From NCBI RefSeq assembly GCF_041321155.1, contig NZ_JBGGWB010000001.1:1809501-1873500 (forward strand): a stretch of DNA of 64,000 nucleotides, read 5' to 3'. The DNA is from Sphingomonas sp. IW22. Lineage in GTDB: Bacteria; Pseudomonadota; Alphaproteobacteria; Sphingomonadales; Sphingomonadaceae. A program made the position numbers and the translations under genes. This document shows positions 37,330-46,866 of this stretch, in pieces. The notes beneath the pieces were generated by a model that worked only from the letters and a program-made list of their open reading frames with translations, made no database searches and was not told the origin of the DNA. The first letter of the stretch is position 1, and each line of letters begins with the position of its first letter.

Positions 37330-38019
37330 TCACTGTGGATCGAACCGGATCTGTATAGGGCGGCTATTGTCAGGTCGCAGAGGGAATCGCGCAAGCATGG
37401 CCGCCTGCGTGCGATTGTTGACGGACATTTTGCGAAAGATCGTCTTGACGTTCAGCTTGACGGTCGCCTCGCTGACGCCAAGCTTTCGCGAAATAAGCTT
37501 GTTCGGCATGCCGACCACCAGGCATTCCAGAATCGCAACCTCCCGTCCGCAAAGCCCGAATAATGTCGCGACGTCGGACTGTTCGCTGTCCGCGCTATGC
37601 GTATGCACCGATGAAAGGTGGTCGATCAGCTCGCTTGGCGCGACTTTTTCGCCCAACGCGACCAGTTGCAGCATTCCCAGCAGCGACCGGTACGGTGTCT
37701 CGTGCGTGAAAAACCCCTGAACGCCGGCAGCAAAGGCACGATCGACAAGGTCGAACTCGAAATGGTCGGCCAGCAATACGACACGAACGAAGGGGGATGC
37801 CTTTGTCAGCTTGACGAGCTGTGCGACGTCGCGGTCCGGCGAAAGCAGGCTGCTGTCGAAAATCACGATATGGTCGCTGGTGAAGACCGAAAAATCCAGA
37901 TCGTCGATCCGGGAAACCGCCTGCGCGACGGGCAGGCCATGGGATGCAAAGATATGCCGCAGGCCGTCACGCGCCAGCGCGCTTTTGACGACCAACGAGG
38001 TCTGGATCGAAAATTCCAT
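37330..38019 (-). CDS. LuxR/NarL-family response regulator with degenerate receiver
   Basis: 229 aa. Residues 1-125 have the alpha/beta pattern of a receiver: FSIQTSLVVKSALARDGLRHIF, an Asp in HIVIFDSSLL at the phospho-acceptor place, VVLLAD. The acidic pair after strand 1 is absent and the usual Lys loop reads FFTHETP. Residues about 160-215 form a GerE helix-turn-helix (CGREVAILECLVVGMPNKLISRKLGVSEATVKLNVKTIFRKM). No histidine kinase is next to it. It may regulate the neighbouring polysaccharide/NRPS-PKS genes; that is inference. Confidence 0.87.
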   Translation of the reverse strand: MEFSIQTSLVVKSALARDGLRHIFASHGLPVAQAVSRIDDLDFSVFTSDHIVIFDSSLLSPDRDVAQLVKLTKASPFVRVVLLADHFEFDLVDRAFAAGVQGFFTHETPYRSLLGMLQLVALGEKVAPSELIDHLSSVHTHSADSEQSDVATLFGLCGREVAILECLVVGMPNKLISRKLGVSEATVKLNVKTIFRKMSVNNRTQAAMLARFPLRPDNSRPIQIRFDPQ

Positions 38020-38223
38020 CGATTTCCGCCCCCGTCCAGAACGAGAATCGTCCTGGAATCAGATAATCATTGCTCGAATTACGCCCCACAAGACCGCTCT
38101 GGCATCGTCGCAGTAAAGCGCACTTAAGCAGCCAAACCGGAAGTTAACCTGCCAAAGTTATATTCTTTTGACGAAAATGCAAACATTATGGATAGGAAGA
38201 ATGAGCCAAAAGCTAAGACATTC

Positions 38224-38237
38224 TTAACCAAGGTTAA
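38224..38237. promoter_or_regulatory. Palindrome TTAACC-AA-GGTTAA
   Basis: Perfect 6-bp arms with a 2-bp centre in the AT-rich divergent region; a half-site GTTAACCT recurs at 38143. Size and symmetry suit a dimeric LuxR/NarL-type regulator. Confidence 0.4.
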
Positions 38238-38485
38238 TCCAGTTGTGCCGAAGCGGAGCTGGACGCCTGCACTAAGTAATTTCCGCTACCCACCTATTCG
38301 CCGACGTATGAAGCGGTGGTGCGGAGCGGCTACTTGGGGCGGGGGCTACCCATTCGGATAAACGATGATCGCGCAAGCTATCGAACGAAGCGCTCCCCGG
38401 ACGATTCCGGATATGTGTTTACAGGCCCCATTATCCTTAATGGCGTATGACACCGGTCAAGAACTGAGGGAGAATAATGCGGGGA

Positions 38486-38507
38486 TCCTAGCTGTGGGGC
38501 CCTAGGA
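38486..38507 (+). promoter_or_regulatory. Stem-loop TCCTAG-N10-CTAGGA just before a ribosome site
   Basis: 6-bp inverted repeat ending three bases before the GGAGGG ribosome site (38511-38516) of the small LuxR gene. Could be an operator or a leader hairpin tuning translation. Confidence 0.35.
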
Positions 38508-38520
38508 AAAGGAGGGTAAA

Positions 38521-38772
38521 ATGCTCCAGCGCAGTGAACATGTGGTTCAACTGACCCATCGAGAGGCCGAGGTACTACAACTCGTCTCGATCGGACTGTC
38601 CGCCAAGGAAGCCGCGATCGAACTGTACATATCGCCTTGTACGGTGGAGCGTCATGTTGAGAATGTGCGACTGAAAACACGCACACGCAATCGTGCACAC
38701 ATGATCGCGCACGTAATTCGGGAAGGTCTGCTGAACGGGGCTCAGCCGGCCGGAACGCACATCGCTGCCTGA
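38521..38772 (+). CDS. Stand-alone LuxR-type (GerE) DNA-binding protein
   Basis: 83 aa, essentially only a GerE helix-turn-helix: LTHREAEVLQLVSIGLSAKEAAIELYIS then TVERHVENVRLK. There is no receiver or autoinducer domain. A strong GGAGGG ribosome site lies four bases before the ATG. Its last 31 bases overlap the convergent PPTase gene. Likely a local regulator, possibly partner or competitor of the divergent response regulator. Confidence 0.88.
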   Translation: MLQRSEHVVQLTHREAEVLQLVSIGLSAKEAAIELYISPCTVERHVENVRLKTRTRNRAHMIAHVIREGLLNGAQPAGTHIAA

Positions 38773-39479
38773 GCGGCGATTTCGTTCCGACTTTCCCAGG
38801 CCCAGGAAACAACATTAGGGCCGACTTGTGTCGTTCCGGTGCGTAGTTGGTGAGGGCCAACGCGCACCGGATCGGTTCTGGCGGTACCACAATCGATTTC
38901 CGCAAGCGGCATGTCGGCAATGCCCAGACCCGCGGCCTTCAGACATGCTTCCTTGCGCGTCCAGACCTGCAGGAAGCGGCAGTCATAATCGGTATCGACA
39001 AGTTGCCGAACGCCAAGCGCGTTTCTTTCGGAGGGCGCATAGTGCAGTTCAGCCAGCTCGGCAGCGTCCTCGATGGTGCGGACACGCTCAACATCGACGC
39101 CGATGATGACGTTGCGCGCAACGCCGATCACGAACCCCTCGTCGCAATAGCTCAGGCTGAACTGGATATCGGGGTGGAATATGAACATCGGCTTCCCCCG
39201 GTCGCCATAACCGATGCGCTGAAGTCGCGACGGAATGGCGAATGTCGTGCCGACGACCAGATAACAGGCGGCATGCGCCATTACGTAGCGATCGCGCAAC
39301 TGCGCGGCCCGCAACTGGCCGGCACGCTCCAGCTCGGCCGCCGACAGCAGCGCCCGGTGGCGAAGATCGGGCCGCGACCAGTTCGATATCATCCACAATG
39401 CAAGCGGCGCGCCGAGCGTATCGATCGCACAGGCCGTCATGCCCAGATTGTCCAGCGCCTGTATGACCACATCTGTCAT
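38742..39479 (-). CDS. 4'-phosphopantetheinyl transferase (Sfp type)
   Basis: 245 aa. Transfers phosphopantetheine from CoA to the Ser of carrier domains. Core motifs are GVDVERVR with Asp129 and Glu131 (Mg binding) and QVWTRKEACLKAAGLG with WTRKEA at 173-178. Two carrier Ser are available in the adjacent NRPS and PKS. The start forms an ATGA with the glycosyltransferase stop, making it the last gene of the NRPS-PKS-GT-PPTase run. The frame extends upstream but only as an antisense shadow. Confidence 0.92.
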   Translation of the reverse strand: MTDVVIQALDNLGMTACAIDTLGAPLALWMISNWSRPDLRHRALLSAAELERAGQLRAAQLRDRYVMAHAACYLVVGTTFAIPSRLQRIGYGDRGKPMFIFHPDIQFSLSYCDEGFVIGVARNVIIGVDVERVRTIEDAAELAELHYAPSERNALGVRQLVDTDYDCRFLQVWTRKEACLKAAGLGIADMPLAEIDCGTARTDPVRVGPHQLRTGTTQVGPNVVSWAWESRNEIAAQAAMCVPAG

Positions 39480-40489
39480 GACAAAGCGCCCGTTCGGCCG
39501 CCGCGTTGCCACGCTCGCCCCGGAAACAGCACCGACGACTGCAAGAAATCGGTGGCCAGATGGGGCGGATCCGTCCGTTGCTTTTTGCCCAGCCAGGACC
39601 GCGTCACGAACAGCAGGTGCCCCGCCATCCATGCGATATCGGCGAACGCCGTATAAAGGGAGCCGTGATTCTTGACGAGATAGCGCCGACGGGACTGGAA
39701 CCAGTAGAGCGGCAGGCGCTTCGGCGCGGCCTGTGCTCCCGTCACGCCGGTGCTTTGCCCTGCAATGTGAAGGACGACCGCTGCCGGCACGTACCAGCAT
39801 TCCCACCCCGCACGCGCGGCGCGAAGGCACAGGTCGGTTTCCTCGTAATAGAGGAAGAAGCGTTCATCGAAGGCAAGGCCCTGTTCCAGCATCGCCCGCC
39901 TGACCACGAAACTTGCACCCGAAACCCAGTCCGCCCGTTCGGGTGCCTGCCCCATCGGGCGGAGAACCGCGCGATTGCGAAGCAAGCGGGTGACCACCCC
40001 CAGCCTTGCTCCACGCTCGAACTCGCCAAGGATCGATGGAAACCGGAACGCAAAGGGCCAGGGCGCGCCATCGGCCTCCAACAGCATACTGCCGGCGATA
40101 CCGGCGGCGGGATGCGCGGCCATGAACTGCGCCAGCGCAAGTGCCGCGCCCGGCCGCACCACGGTATCGGGGTTCAACAGCCAGAACAGATCGGCGGGTT
40201 CGTCCCGCGTCCGGGCATATTGCAGGCCAAAGTTGTTCCCTGCGCCGAAGCCGCCATTGACGGGCGACTCGATCAGCGTGGCCCAATGCCATCCCCGTGA
40301 AGCGATCGCGTCGGCAATCTGGCGGGCCGACCCGTCGCCCGACGCATTATCGACAATGATCGCGCGCAATCCCGGCATCCGTTCGCGTTCATGCGACAGG
40401 CTGTCGAGGCAGCCGATGACGAGTGGGCCGGTGCGGTAATTGACCACGATGACGTCGAGGGATGGTGCGGGGGCCCCGGCCATCGTCAT
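39476..40489 (-). CDS. GT2 family glycosyltransferase
   Basis: 337-aa inverting glycosyltransferase, rhamnosyltransferase-like. GT-A features: VIVVNYRTGPLV, IIVDNASGDGS, NGGFGAGNNFGLQYA, the LLNPDT metal motif, and FFLYYEETDLCLRA. No membrane anchor is obvious apart from a hydrophobic stretch near 290. Both ends overlap neighbours by ATGA, the PKS upstream and the PPTase downstream, so it is translated together with them. It may glycosylate the NRPS-PKS product or act in polysaccharide synthesis. Confidence 0.9.
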   Translation of the reverse strand: MTMAGAPAPSLDVIVVNYRTGPLVIGCLDSLSHERERMPGLRAIIVDNASGDGSARQIADAIASRGWHWATLIESPVNGGFGAGNNFGLQYARTRDEPADLFWLLNPDTVVRPGAALALAQFMAAHPAAGIAGSMLLEADGAPWPFAFRFPSILGEFERGARLGVVTRLLRNRAVLRPMGQAPERADWVSGASFVVRRAMLEQGLAFDERFFLYYEETDLCLRAARAGWECWYVPAAVVLHIAGQSTGVTGAQAAPKRLPLYWFQSRRRYLVKNHGSLYTAFADIAWMAGHLLFVTRSWLGKKQRTDPPHLATDFLQSSVLFPGRAWQRGGRTGALS

Positions 40490-43400
40490 TCCGCCGCGAT
40501 CGCAAGCGGGGTCGTGGTGCGGCCGGGGTGCGGTGTGGCTGCTGCAAGGGCGTTGTCGATCGCGGTCTGGAAATGAGCGGCCAGCGTGTCGACATGCGGT
40601 TCCTGAAGCGCGCTGCCATGCCCGCCGGGTACGGGAACGACACTGATGTCTTCCGCAATGCGACGCCCCCAGCCGAGGACGACGTCGCTGTAGATTTCCT
40701 GGTAGGGCACATCCTTGATGTCGCCGCTGCCCTGCGTCGCCCGGAACAAGGTGACCTGTCCGCTGGCAAGCAGGCCTGATGGCCGGTGTCGGCGATGCGC
40801 ATCCTCGTAGAGCCGCAGGAAATCGATCACCTGCGTATCGGGACGTGTCTGTTCGATATTGCGGATCCGGCGTCGGTCCAGCTCACGGCGATAACGTGAC
40901 TGGACTTCCCAGATCAGCGCGTTGCTTGCACGCCGGGCGATATCGCTCACAAGCGCGGATTTCCGGCCTTCGGCAAACAGTTGCTGCAAGCGGCGCAACC
41001 GCTGACGGGTCAGGTAGAAATGGCGTCGCGTCGCGGCGACGTCGGCGGCGTCGATGATGCCGACGAACGCGATCGGTTCCCCTGCATCTTCCAGCTGGCG
41101 GGCCATCTCGAACGCGATGACGCCGCCAGCGCACAGCCCCCCGATCAGATAGGGGCCGTGCGGCTGGATGGTGCGCAGCCGGGCGATATAATCCGTCGCC
41201 ATCTCGTCGATGCGCGTATGGGCATAGCCGCCACCCGGCGTTCGCAGCGGCTCGATGCCGTAAACCGTCCGTGCGCCGTCCAGCCGTAGCGCCAAGCCGC
41301 GATAGAGCAGCGTCTCGCCCAGCCCGTCATGGATCATGAACAGCGGCAGGCCTGCACCGCCGGCCCGGATCGTGACCAGCGCGGGCGGCTGTGACCCGGA
41401 CGGCTGGTCGGACGCCGCCTCTGCCGGGTCGACCAGCGCAGCCAGTTTCCCGACCGTGGGCGAGTCGAGCATCGCGGACAGCGGCAGGGTCTTGCCCGTC
41501 TGCCGCCGGAAGCGGTTGGCGAACTGAACCGCCAGCAATGAATGACCGCCGAGTTCGAAAAAATCGTCATGTCGCCCGATCGGCGCCGTGCCCAGCAAAT
41601 CCTCCCAGATGGCCGCGATGGCACATTCGGTCGGCGTCACGGGCAATTCGACCTGCGCATCGCCGGGTTGCTGGACCCGCGCGGCGGCTTTTCGCGGTGC
41701 GCGCAGGTGGCTGAGAAGGGCATTTAGAGGATAGGGGGAGACCACCAGATGCGGCGCGGGCGGTCCGGCCAGCAACCGGTCGATCGCGGACAAGCCCTGC
41801 GCCGACAATATGCCTTCCTGTTGGTCGGCGACCGCCGGGCGAGCGGCATCGCTTGCGGCACGAACCGCCGGGGCGGCGATCATCCGGGCGGTATCGCTGA
41901 CCCGGATCATCACGAACTCCGAGATTTCGGCCAGCACCCGACCCTCGGTATCGGCGATGGTGATGTCGAACGTCGCGGTCGGCGCGCCGGGACGGTCGGG
42001 GCCGCGGTATCGGATGTAACTGGCAAATGCAGCGGGCAACGGCGCGTGAACGACGATGCGACGATAGCCGAACGGCGCGAAGAAATCGCGCGCCTCGTCA
42101 TAGCCGGGGATCAGCGTCTGACCGCCTGCGGTTGCCATGTCGAGCAGTGCGGGATGCAGCGCCACCGATGCGAGATCGTCGGCGAATGCCGCTGGCAGCG
42201 ATTGGCGCAGCACTATCCGGCCGGCGCCGCACGCGCTGTCCATGACATTGTCCCATCGTGCCCCGAACTGGAGCAGCGCGCTCTTTCCACGACCGGCGCG
42301 GCGCTGGTCGGGGCAGGCGGCGCGCAGCCCGGCAATATCGAGTATCGGCACGGCGGCTTCATCGAGGCTGCTGATCGTGCCGCTGGCATGTTCCAGCCAT
42401 TTGCCATCGTCGCCCAGGCCAAGAACGGCGAAGCGCCACCCCCCGGCCGCCTGCCGGTCAAGTCGCACGCGGATCGACCGATTGGCGCCGTCGGTGACAG
42501 CAAACGGGGCGAGGAACAGCATGTCGCTAATCGCGAAGCCGCCCGGCTGGATTGCGGCAAAGGTCGCACGGACCAGTTCGAGATAGCCGGTGCCGGGTAT
42601 CAGCGCGCCGACGCCGCTCAGCCGATGTTCGCCAAGCAGCCAGTGCCGATCGGGCGACAGCGTGCCGCTGGCGATCACGCATTCCGCAGACAGCCGGTGC
42701 AATGTGTCGAGGAAGGGGTGGTCGATCGGCGTGCCGCCCTCGACCGCGTCCGGTATCGGCGCGACCATATCGGCCCCGCCAAGCCGGGCTGCCATGCCGA
42801 CTTCCTGCCAGCGGCTCCACCCGATCGACACCACGCGCGTATGCGGATCGTCGCGCCGCGCATCGGCATAGGCGTCGAGGAACGCGTTGGCGGCGGCATA
42901 ATCGGCCTGGCCCGGCAGTCCGGCAAATGCGCTGATGGACGAAAATAACAGAACGAAATCGGGGCGCTCCAGGAACAGTGCGCTCTCCAGCGCCAGGGTG
43001 CCGTCGACCTTTGGCCGCAACACGGCTTCCATCGCTGCACGGGAACGGTCGTCCAGAAGGCCGTCGTCCAGCGTGCCTGCGGTGTGAAATACCCCGCGAA
43101 CCGGCCCTAGCGACTGGTGGATATGGGCAGCGGCGCGGCGCATCGCCTTTGCATCCGCGACATCCGCGACAACCAGCTCAACGCGCGCGCCGCTTGCCTC
43201 AAGCGCCAGCAGCTTGCGAATGCGATCGGCGGTAACGGGCGCGGTGTCGGCGCTGACGATCGCGTCGGGCCATTGCTCGCGCGGCGGAAGGGGTGTGCGG
43301 GCAATCAGCGCGATCCGCGCGCCGCGCGTGGCAAGCGACCGCGCAATCGTCAGGCCGATGCCACCAAGCCCGCCGGTGATCATATAGGCGCCATCGCGCC

Positions 43401-46400
43401 GGATCGATGTCGGCGCGTCGGCCGCGTCGCGGCGAACCGGCTGATAATCACGTACCCACCGGGCGCCGGCCCTGATCGCGACGGGCGTAGGCTGTTCGGC
43501 GCCTGCCAGTTCACGGATGACCGCCTGGGCGGCAGCTGAAAACGCGTCTTGCGTGAATCGCCGGGGCCGTTCGATGTCGACCGGACAAATCGTAAGCGCC
43601 GGATATTCGGCTGCGATAACCGGGGCCGCGCCGATCGCGGCGGCCTTTGTAGGCGCTGGCGCGGGATCGGTCGCCACGCGCTGAGCGCCATCGGTGACCA
43701 GCGCGATGCGGACCCGCGCGTCGCCCGCATGGCGGGCCAGGGCAGGGGCAAGTGAGGCAAGGCTGAAAAAGCCGCGCTCCATGCCCTTTTGCGTGGCGAC
43801 CCTGCGCCTGCCGGTGACACCCCAGCAGTGATAGACTTGCGTCGGAAACCGCCCGGTATCGGCCAGCCGTCGGGCCATCCGGTCATAATCGTCCAGGCAA
43901 CCCGGATCGATATCGAAGCCCTCGGGGGTATCGGTGAACCGGCGGCTTGGCCGGACGTTGACGACCGGGCGCCCCGCCGCACGCAGTTCTGCCGCAAGGG
44001 CGGCGCCCATCCCGTTTCCGTCATCCAGTATCAGCGCCGGTCCGTCGGGGATGGCGGGCTGCACTTCGCCTCCCGGCTGCCAAACCGGCGTGAAGAACCA
44101 GTCGCGCTCATCCTCGATGCGCTCTGGCGGTTCTCCCGCCGCCGCGGCGTCGCCCGTAACGGGCGCAGGGTCGAACCAGTGGCGGTGGCGATCAAAGGAA
44201 TAGGTGGGCAGCGGTATCCGCAGTCGGCGTTCCCCCTGCCAATAGGCGTCCCAGTCGACCGGCGCGCCAAGGGCCCACAAATCGCCGAGGGTGGACCAGA
44301 AAAAGCGATGGTCCGCGATCTGCTGATCGGGGTGGGGCAGCGTGCTGACCACCGGCTGATTGCGCGGCCGGTCGGGATGCTGGCGTGCCAGGCTGGACAT
44401 CGAACGGCCCGGCCCGACTTCCAGGAGGACGCGTGCCGGATCGCCCAGCAGGCGTTGCAGCCCATCGGTGAACCGCACCGTCTGGCGCAGGTGGCGTACC
44501 CAGTAATCGGCGCTGGTCGCCTCAGCATCCGAAATCCAGTCGCCCGTCACGTTGGAGACGAAGGGCAGTTGTGGGGGGCGCAGCGTGATCGTTTCCATCA
44601 ATGCACGAAACGACGGCAGGATCGGGTCCAGCATTGACGAATGCGCGGCGACGGCGATGCGGACGATCTGTGCCTCGATCTCCTGATCGGCCAGAGCATC
44701 GCGCAGCGCGCGGATCGCGTCGCTGGCGCCCGATACCACGCACAGGCGCGGCGCGTTGACGGCGGCGATCGACAAGCCGTCGGGCAGCATCGGCAGCAGT
44801 TCGGCCTCGCTCAACGGAACGCTGAGCATGCCGCCGCGCTCGACGGTTTCGAACAACTGTCCGCGCGCAACCACGATGCGCAGCGCCGATTGCAGATCGA
44901 CGACCCCGGCCAGGTGCGCGGCGGCATATTCGCCCGAACTATGGCCAATCATGCCGGATGGGCGCACGCCCAGCGCCATCCAAAAGCGCGCCAGCGCGAC
45001 CTGGATCGTGAACAGCGCGGGTAGCGCGATCGATGGCCGCTCAAGCTCGCTCGCGGCGCGCTCGCGGTCCGTGTCCACGGGAAACAGCCAGCGGCGGATT
45101 TCGGGCAGGCCCATCTGCTCCAGCGCGTCCAGCGAATCGTCGACGAACCCGTGAAAGCGCGCTTCCGTCTCGTACAGCGTGCGGGCCATATCGACATGCT
45201 GCGCCCCGGCGCCGCAGAACAGGAACGCCACCGGGCGATCCGGGATGCACGGCGTCGGGGGAGAGGCCGTGCTTTCGGCGATCTCCGCCAGCGCCAGTGC
45301 AGCCTCGGCCGGGGTTTCGGCAACGACAAAGCGGCGCAGCGACAGTGCATGCCGCCCCGTCGACAGGGTATAGGCCGTGTCGGCCAGCGTGCCTGTGTCC
45401 GCGCCGGCAAGGTGCGCGGACAGCTTTTGCAGGTTCGCCGACAGCGCATCGGCGGAGCGCGTCGACACAGGCAGGACCAGCAGCGGGCGGGACGGCGACC
45501 CCGGCGCGCGAAGCGGGGCTTCCTCAATGATCGCGTGGGCGTTGGTGCCGCCGACACCCAGCGAGCTCAGCCCGGCGCGACGTGGCCGTTTGCTGCGGCG
45601 CCACGGTGTCAGCTTGTCGTGGACGACAAATGGACTGTCCGCGAAGCCGCAGGCCGGATTGGGCGCGGTATAGTTGATCGACGGCGGCAATGCTTGATGG
45701 TGCAGCGACAGCGCGATCTTTATCAGGCCGGCGGCACCCGCGGCGGTATCGGTATGGCCGATATTGGCCTTTACCGACCCGATCGCGCAATCGCCGACGC
45801 GGTCGCTGGTTTCGCGAAATGCCTGGGTCAATGCGGCGATTTCGATCGGATCGCCGACCGGCGTGCCGGTTCCGTGCGCCTCGACATAGTCGATCGTGTC
45901 GGCTTCGACCTGGGCGATCGCCATCGCCTCCGCGATCACGCGCGCCTGACCGTCGACACTGGGGGCAAGGTACCCGACCTTCCCCGAACCGTCATTGTTG
46001 ATCGCCGAGCCTCGCAGAACGGCATAGATATGATCGCCGGCCTCGATGGCGTCGGCCAGACGGCGCAGAACGACCACGCCGATGCCACTGCCAAACACGG
46101 TTCCCTGTGATTGCGCGTCGAAGGGGCGACAATGCCCGTCGGGCGACAATATCTCGCCGGGATGATACAGATAGCCTTGCCGATGCGGCAATTCGATCGA
46201 CGCGCCGCCCGCGATCGCCATGTCGCATTCGCCCGAAAGCAGGCTCTGCGCAGCCATATGCACAGCCACCAGCGAGGTCGAACAGGCGGTCTGGACGTTG
46301 ATGCTGGGTCCGGTCAGATCCAGCAGATATGACACGCGCGTGGTCAGGAAATCCTTGTCGTTGCTGGTGTGCCTCAGCAGGAACAGGCCCACGTCCCGCA

Positions 46401-46866
46401 TCAGCCGTCGATTGCCGAGCAAATGGTTGGGCATGTACGCATTGTGCCCGGAACCGGCGAAGACCCCGATGGCGCCGTCGAACCGATGCGGCACATGCCC
46501 GGCGTTCTCCAGCGCCTCCCAGCAGCATTCAAGGAAATGGCGGTGCTGCGGATCCATGATCGCCGCGTCGCGCGGGCTGATGCCGAACAGCGTCGCGTCG
46601 AAACACTCCATGTCGGCCAGCGGCGCGGCGCGCCGTACATAGGCGGGTGAGCGAAGAACAGACGGGGATACGCCCGCGGCGCGACAGGCTGCCTCGTCCA
46701 GATCCTCCACACCCTCCCGGCCCGCGCTCAGCAATTGCCAGTAATCGTCGAGCGACCGCGCCCCGGCAAAGCGGCACGACATGCCCACGATAGCCAGCGC
46801 ATTGGCCGTGCCGCTGTCAAAGTCCCTCGGATCCGGCGTCCGGCTGATGTCCAACATCTGGTTCAT
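40486..46866 (-). CDS. Type I polyketide synthase, KS-AT-KR-DH-ACP-TE
   Basis: 2126 aa, one extension module with release. KS 22-450 (TACSTS Cys195, EAHGTGT His331, NIGHT His371). AT 545-830 (GHSSGEY Ser643; VAAHS around His742, not a clear malonyl or methylmalonyl signature). A variable 920-1150 region precedes KR 1158-1345 (GGLGGIG, Tyr1323, Asn1327). DH 1380-1665 follows (His1414 in HRLSGVGALIP, Asp1576 in HPALLDM). Carrier 1745-1815 (GGHS Ser1776). Thioesterase 1830-2110 with GLCAG, Cys1912, Asp1939 and His2083. The start overlaps the NRPS stop (ATGA), so it should receive the aminoacyl chain from that protein. DH placed after KR is unusual. Confidence 0.93.
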   Translation of the reverse strand: MNQMLDISRTPDPRDFDSGTANALAIVGMSCRFAGARSLDDYWQLLSAGREGVEDLDEAACRAAGVSPSVLRSPAYVRRAAPLADMECFDATLFGISPRDAAIMDPQHRHFLECCWEALENAGHVPHRFDGAIGVFAGSGHNAYMPNHLLGNRRLMRDVGLFLLRHTSNDKDFLTTRVSYLLDLTGPSINVQTACSTSLVAVHMAAQSLLSGECDMAIAGGASIELPHRQGYLYHPGEILSPDGHCRPFDAQSQGTVFGSGIGVVVLRRLADAIEAGDHIYAVLRGSAINNDGSGKVGYLAPSVDGQARVIAEAMAIAQVEADTIDYVEAHGTGTPVGDPIEIAALTQAFRETSDRVGDCAIGSVKANIGHTDTAAGAAGLIKIALSLHHQALPPSINYTAPNPACGFADSPFVVHDKLTPWRRSKRPRRAGLSSLGVGGTNAHAIIEEAPLRAPGSPSRPLLVLPVSTRSADALSANLQKLSAHLAGADTGTLADTAYTLSTGRHALSLRRFVVAETPAEAALALAEIAESTASPPTPCIPDRPVAFLFCGAGAQHVDMARTLYETEARFHGFVDDSLDALEQMGLPEIRRWLFPVDTDRERAASELERPSIALPALFTIQVALARFWMALGVRPSGMIGHSSGEYAAAHLAGVVDLQSALRIVVARGQLFETVERGGMLSVPLSEAELLPMLPDGLSIAAVNAPRLCVVSGASDAIRALRDALADQEIEAQIVRIAVAAHSSMLDPILPSFRALMETITLRPPQLPFVSNVTGDWISDAEATSADYWVRHLRQTVRFTDGLQRLLGDPARVLLEVGPGRSMSSLARQHPDRPRNQPVVSTLPHPDQQIADHRFFWSTLGDLWALGAPVDWDAYWQGERRLRIPLPTYSFDRHRHWFDPAPVTGDAAAAGEPPERIEDERDWFFTPVWQPGGEVQPAIPDGPALILDDGNGMGAALAAELRAAGRPVVNVRPSRRFTDTPEGFDIDPGCLDDYDRMARRLADTGRFPTQVYHCWGVTGRRRVATQKGMERGFFSLASLAPALARHAGDARVRIALVTDGAQRVATDPAPAPTKAAAIGAAPVIAAEYPALTICPVDIERPRRFTQDAFSAAAQAVIRELAGAEQPTPVAIRAGARWVRDYQPVRRDAADAPTSIRRDGAYMITGGLGGIGLTIARSLATRGARIALIARTPLPPREQWPDAIVSADTAPVTADRIRKLLALEASGARVELVVADVADAKAMRRAAAHIHQSLGPVRGVFHTAGTLDDGLLDDRSRAAMEAVLRPKVDGTLALESALFLERPDFVLLFSSISAFAGLPGQADYAAANAFLDAYADARRDDPHTRVVSIGWSRWQEVGMAARLGGADMVAPIPDAVEGGTPIDHPFLDTLHRLSAECVIASGTLSPDRHWLLGEHRLSGVGALIPGTGYLELVRATFAAIQPGGFAISDMLFLAPFAVTDGANRSIRVRLDRQAAGGWRFAVLGLGDDGKWLEHASGTISSLDEAAVPILDIAGLRAACPDQRRAGRGKSALLQFGARWDNVMDSACGAGRIVLRQSLPAAFADDLASVALHPALLDMATAGGQTLIPGYDEARDFFAPFGYRRIVVHAPLPAAFASYIRYRGPDRPGAPTATFDITIADTEGRVLAEISEFVMIRVSDTARMIAAPAVRAASDAARPAVADQQEGILSAQGLSAIDRLLAGPPAPHLVVSPYPLNALLSHLRAPRKAAARVQQPGDAQVELPVTPTECAIAAIWEDLLGTAPIGRHDDFFELGGHSLLAVQFANRFRRQTGKTLPLSAMLDSPTVGKLAALVDPAEAASDQPSGSQPPALVTIRAGGAGLPLFMIHDGLGETLLYRGLALRLDGARTVYGIEPLRTPGGGYAHTRIDEMATDYIARLRTIQPHGPYLIGGLCAGGVIAFEMARQLEDAGEPIAFVGIIDAADVAATRRHFYLTRQRLRRLQQLFAEGRKSALVSDIARRASNALIWEVQSRYRRELDRRRIRNIEQTRPDTQVIDFLRLYEDAHRRHRPSGLLASGQVTLFRATQGSGDIKDVPYQEIYSDVVLGWGRRIAEDISVVPVPGGHGSALQEPHVDTLAAHFQTAIDNALAAATPHPGRTTTPLAIAAE

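Larger units (their letters stand above)
38020..38520. other. 501-bp divergent, AT-richer intergenic region between two LuxR-type genes
   Basis: Noticeably less GC-rich than the neighbours, especially 38130-38250. It holds a candidate minus-strand promoter for the response regulator (TTGTGG at 38086-38091, 17 bases, GATTAT at 38063-38068 read on the minus strand), a TTGACG on the plus strand at 38168-38173 without a good -10, and the palindromes listed separately. No coding or RNA gene recognised. Confidence 0.45.
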
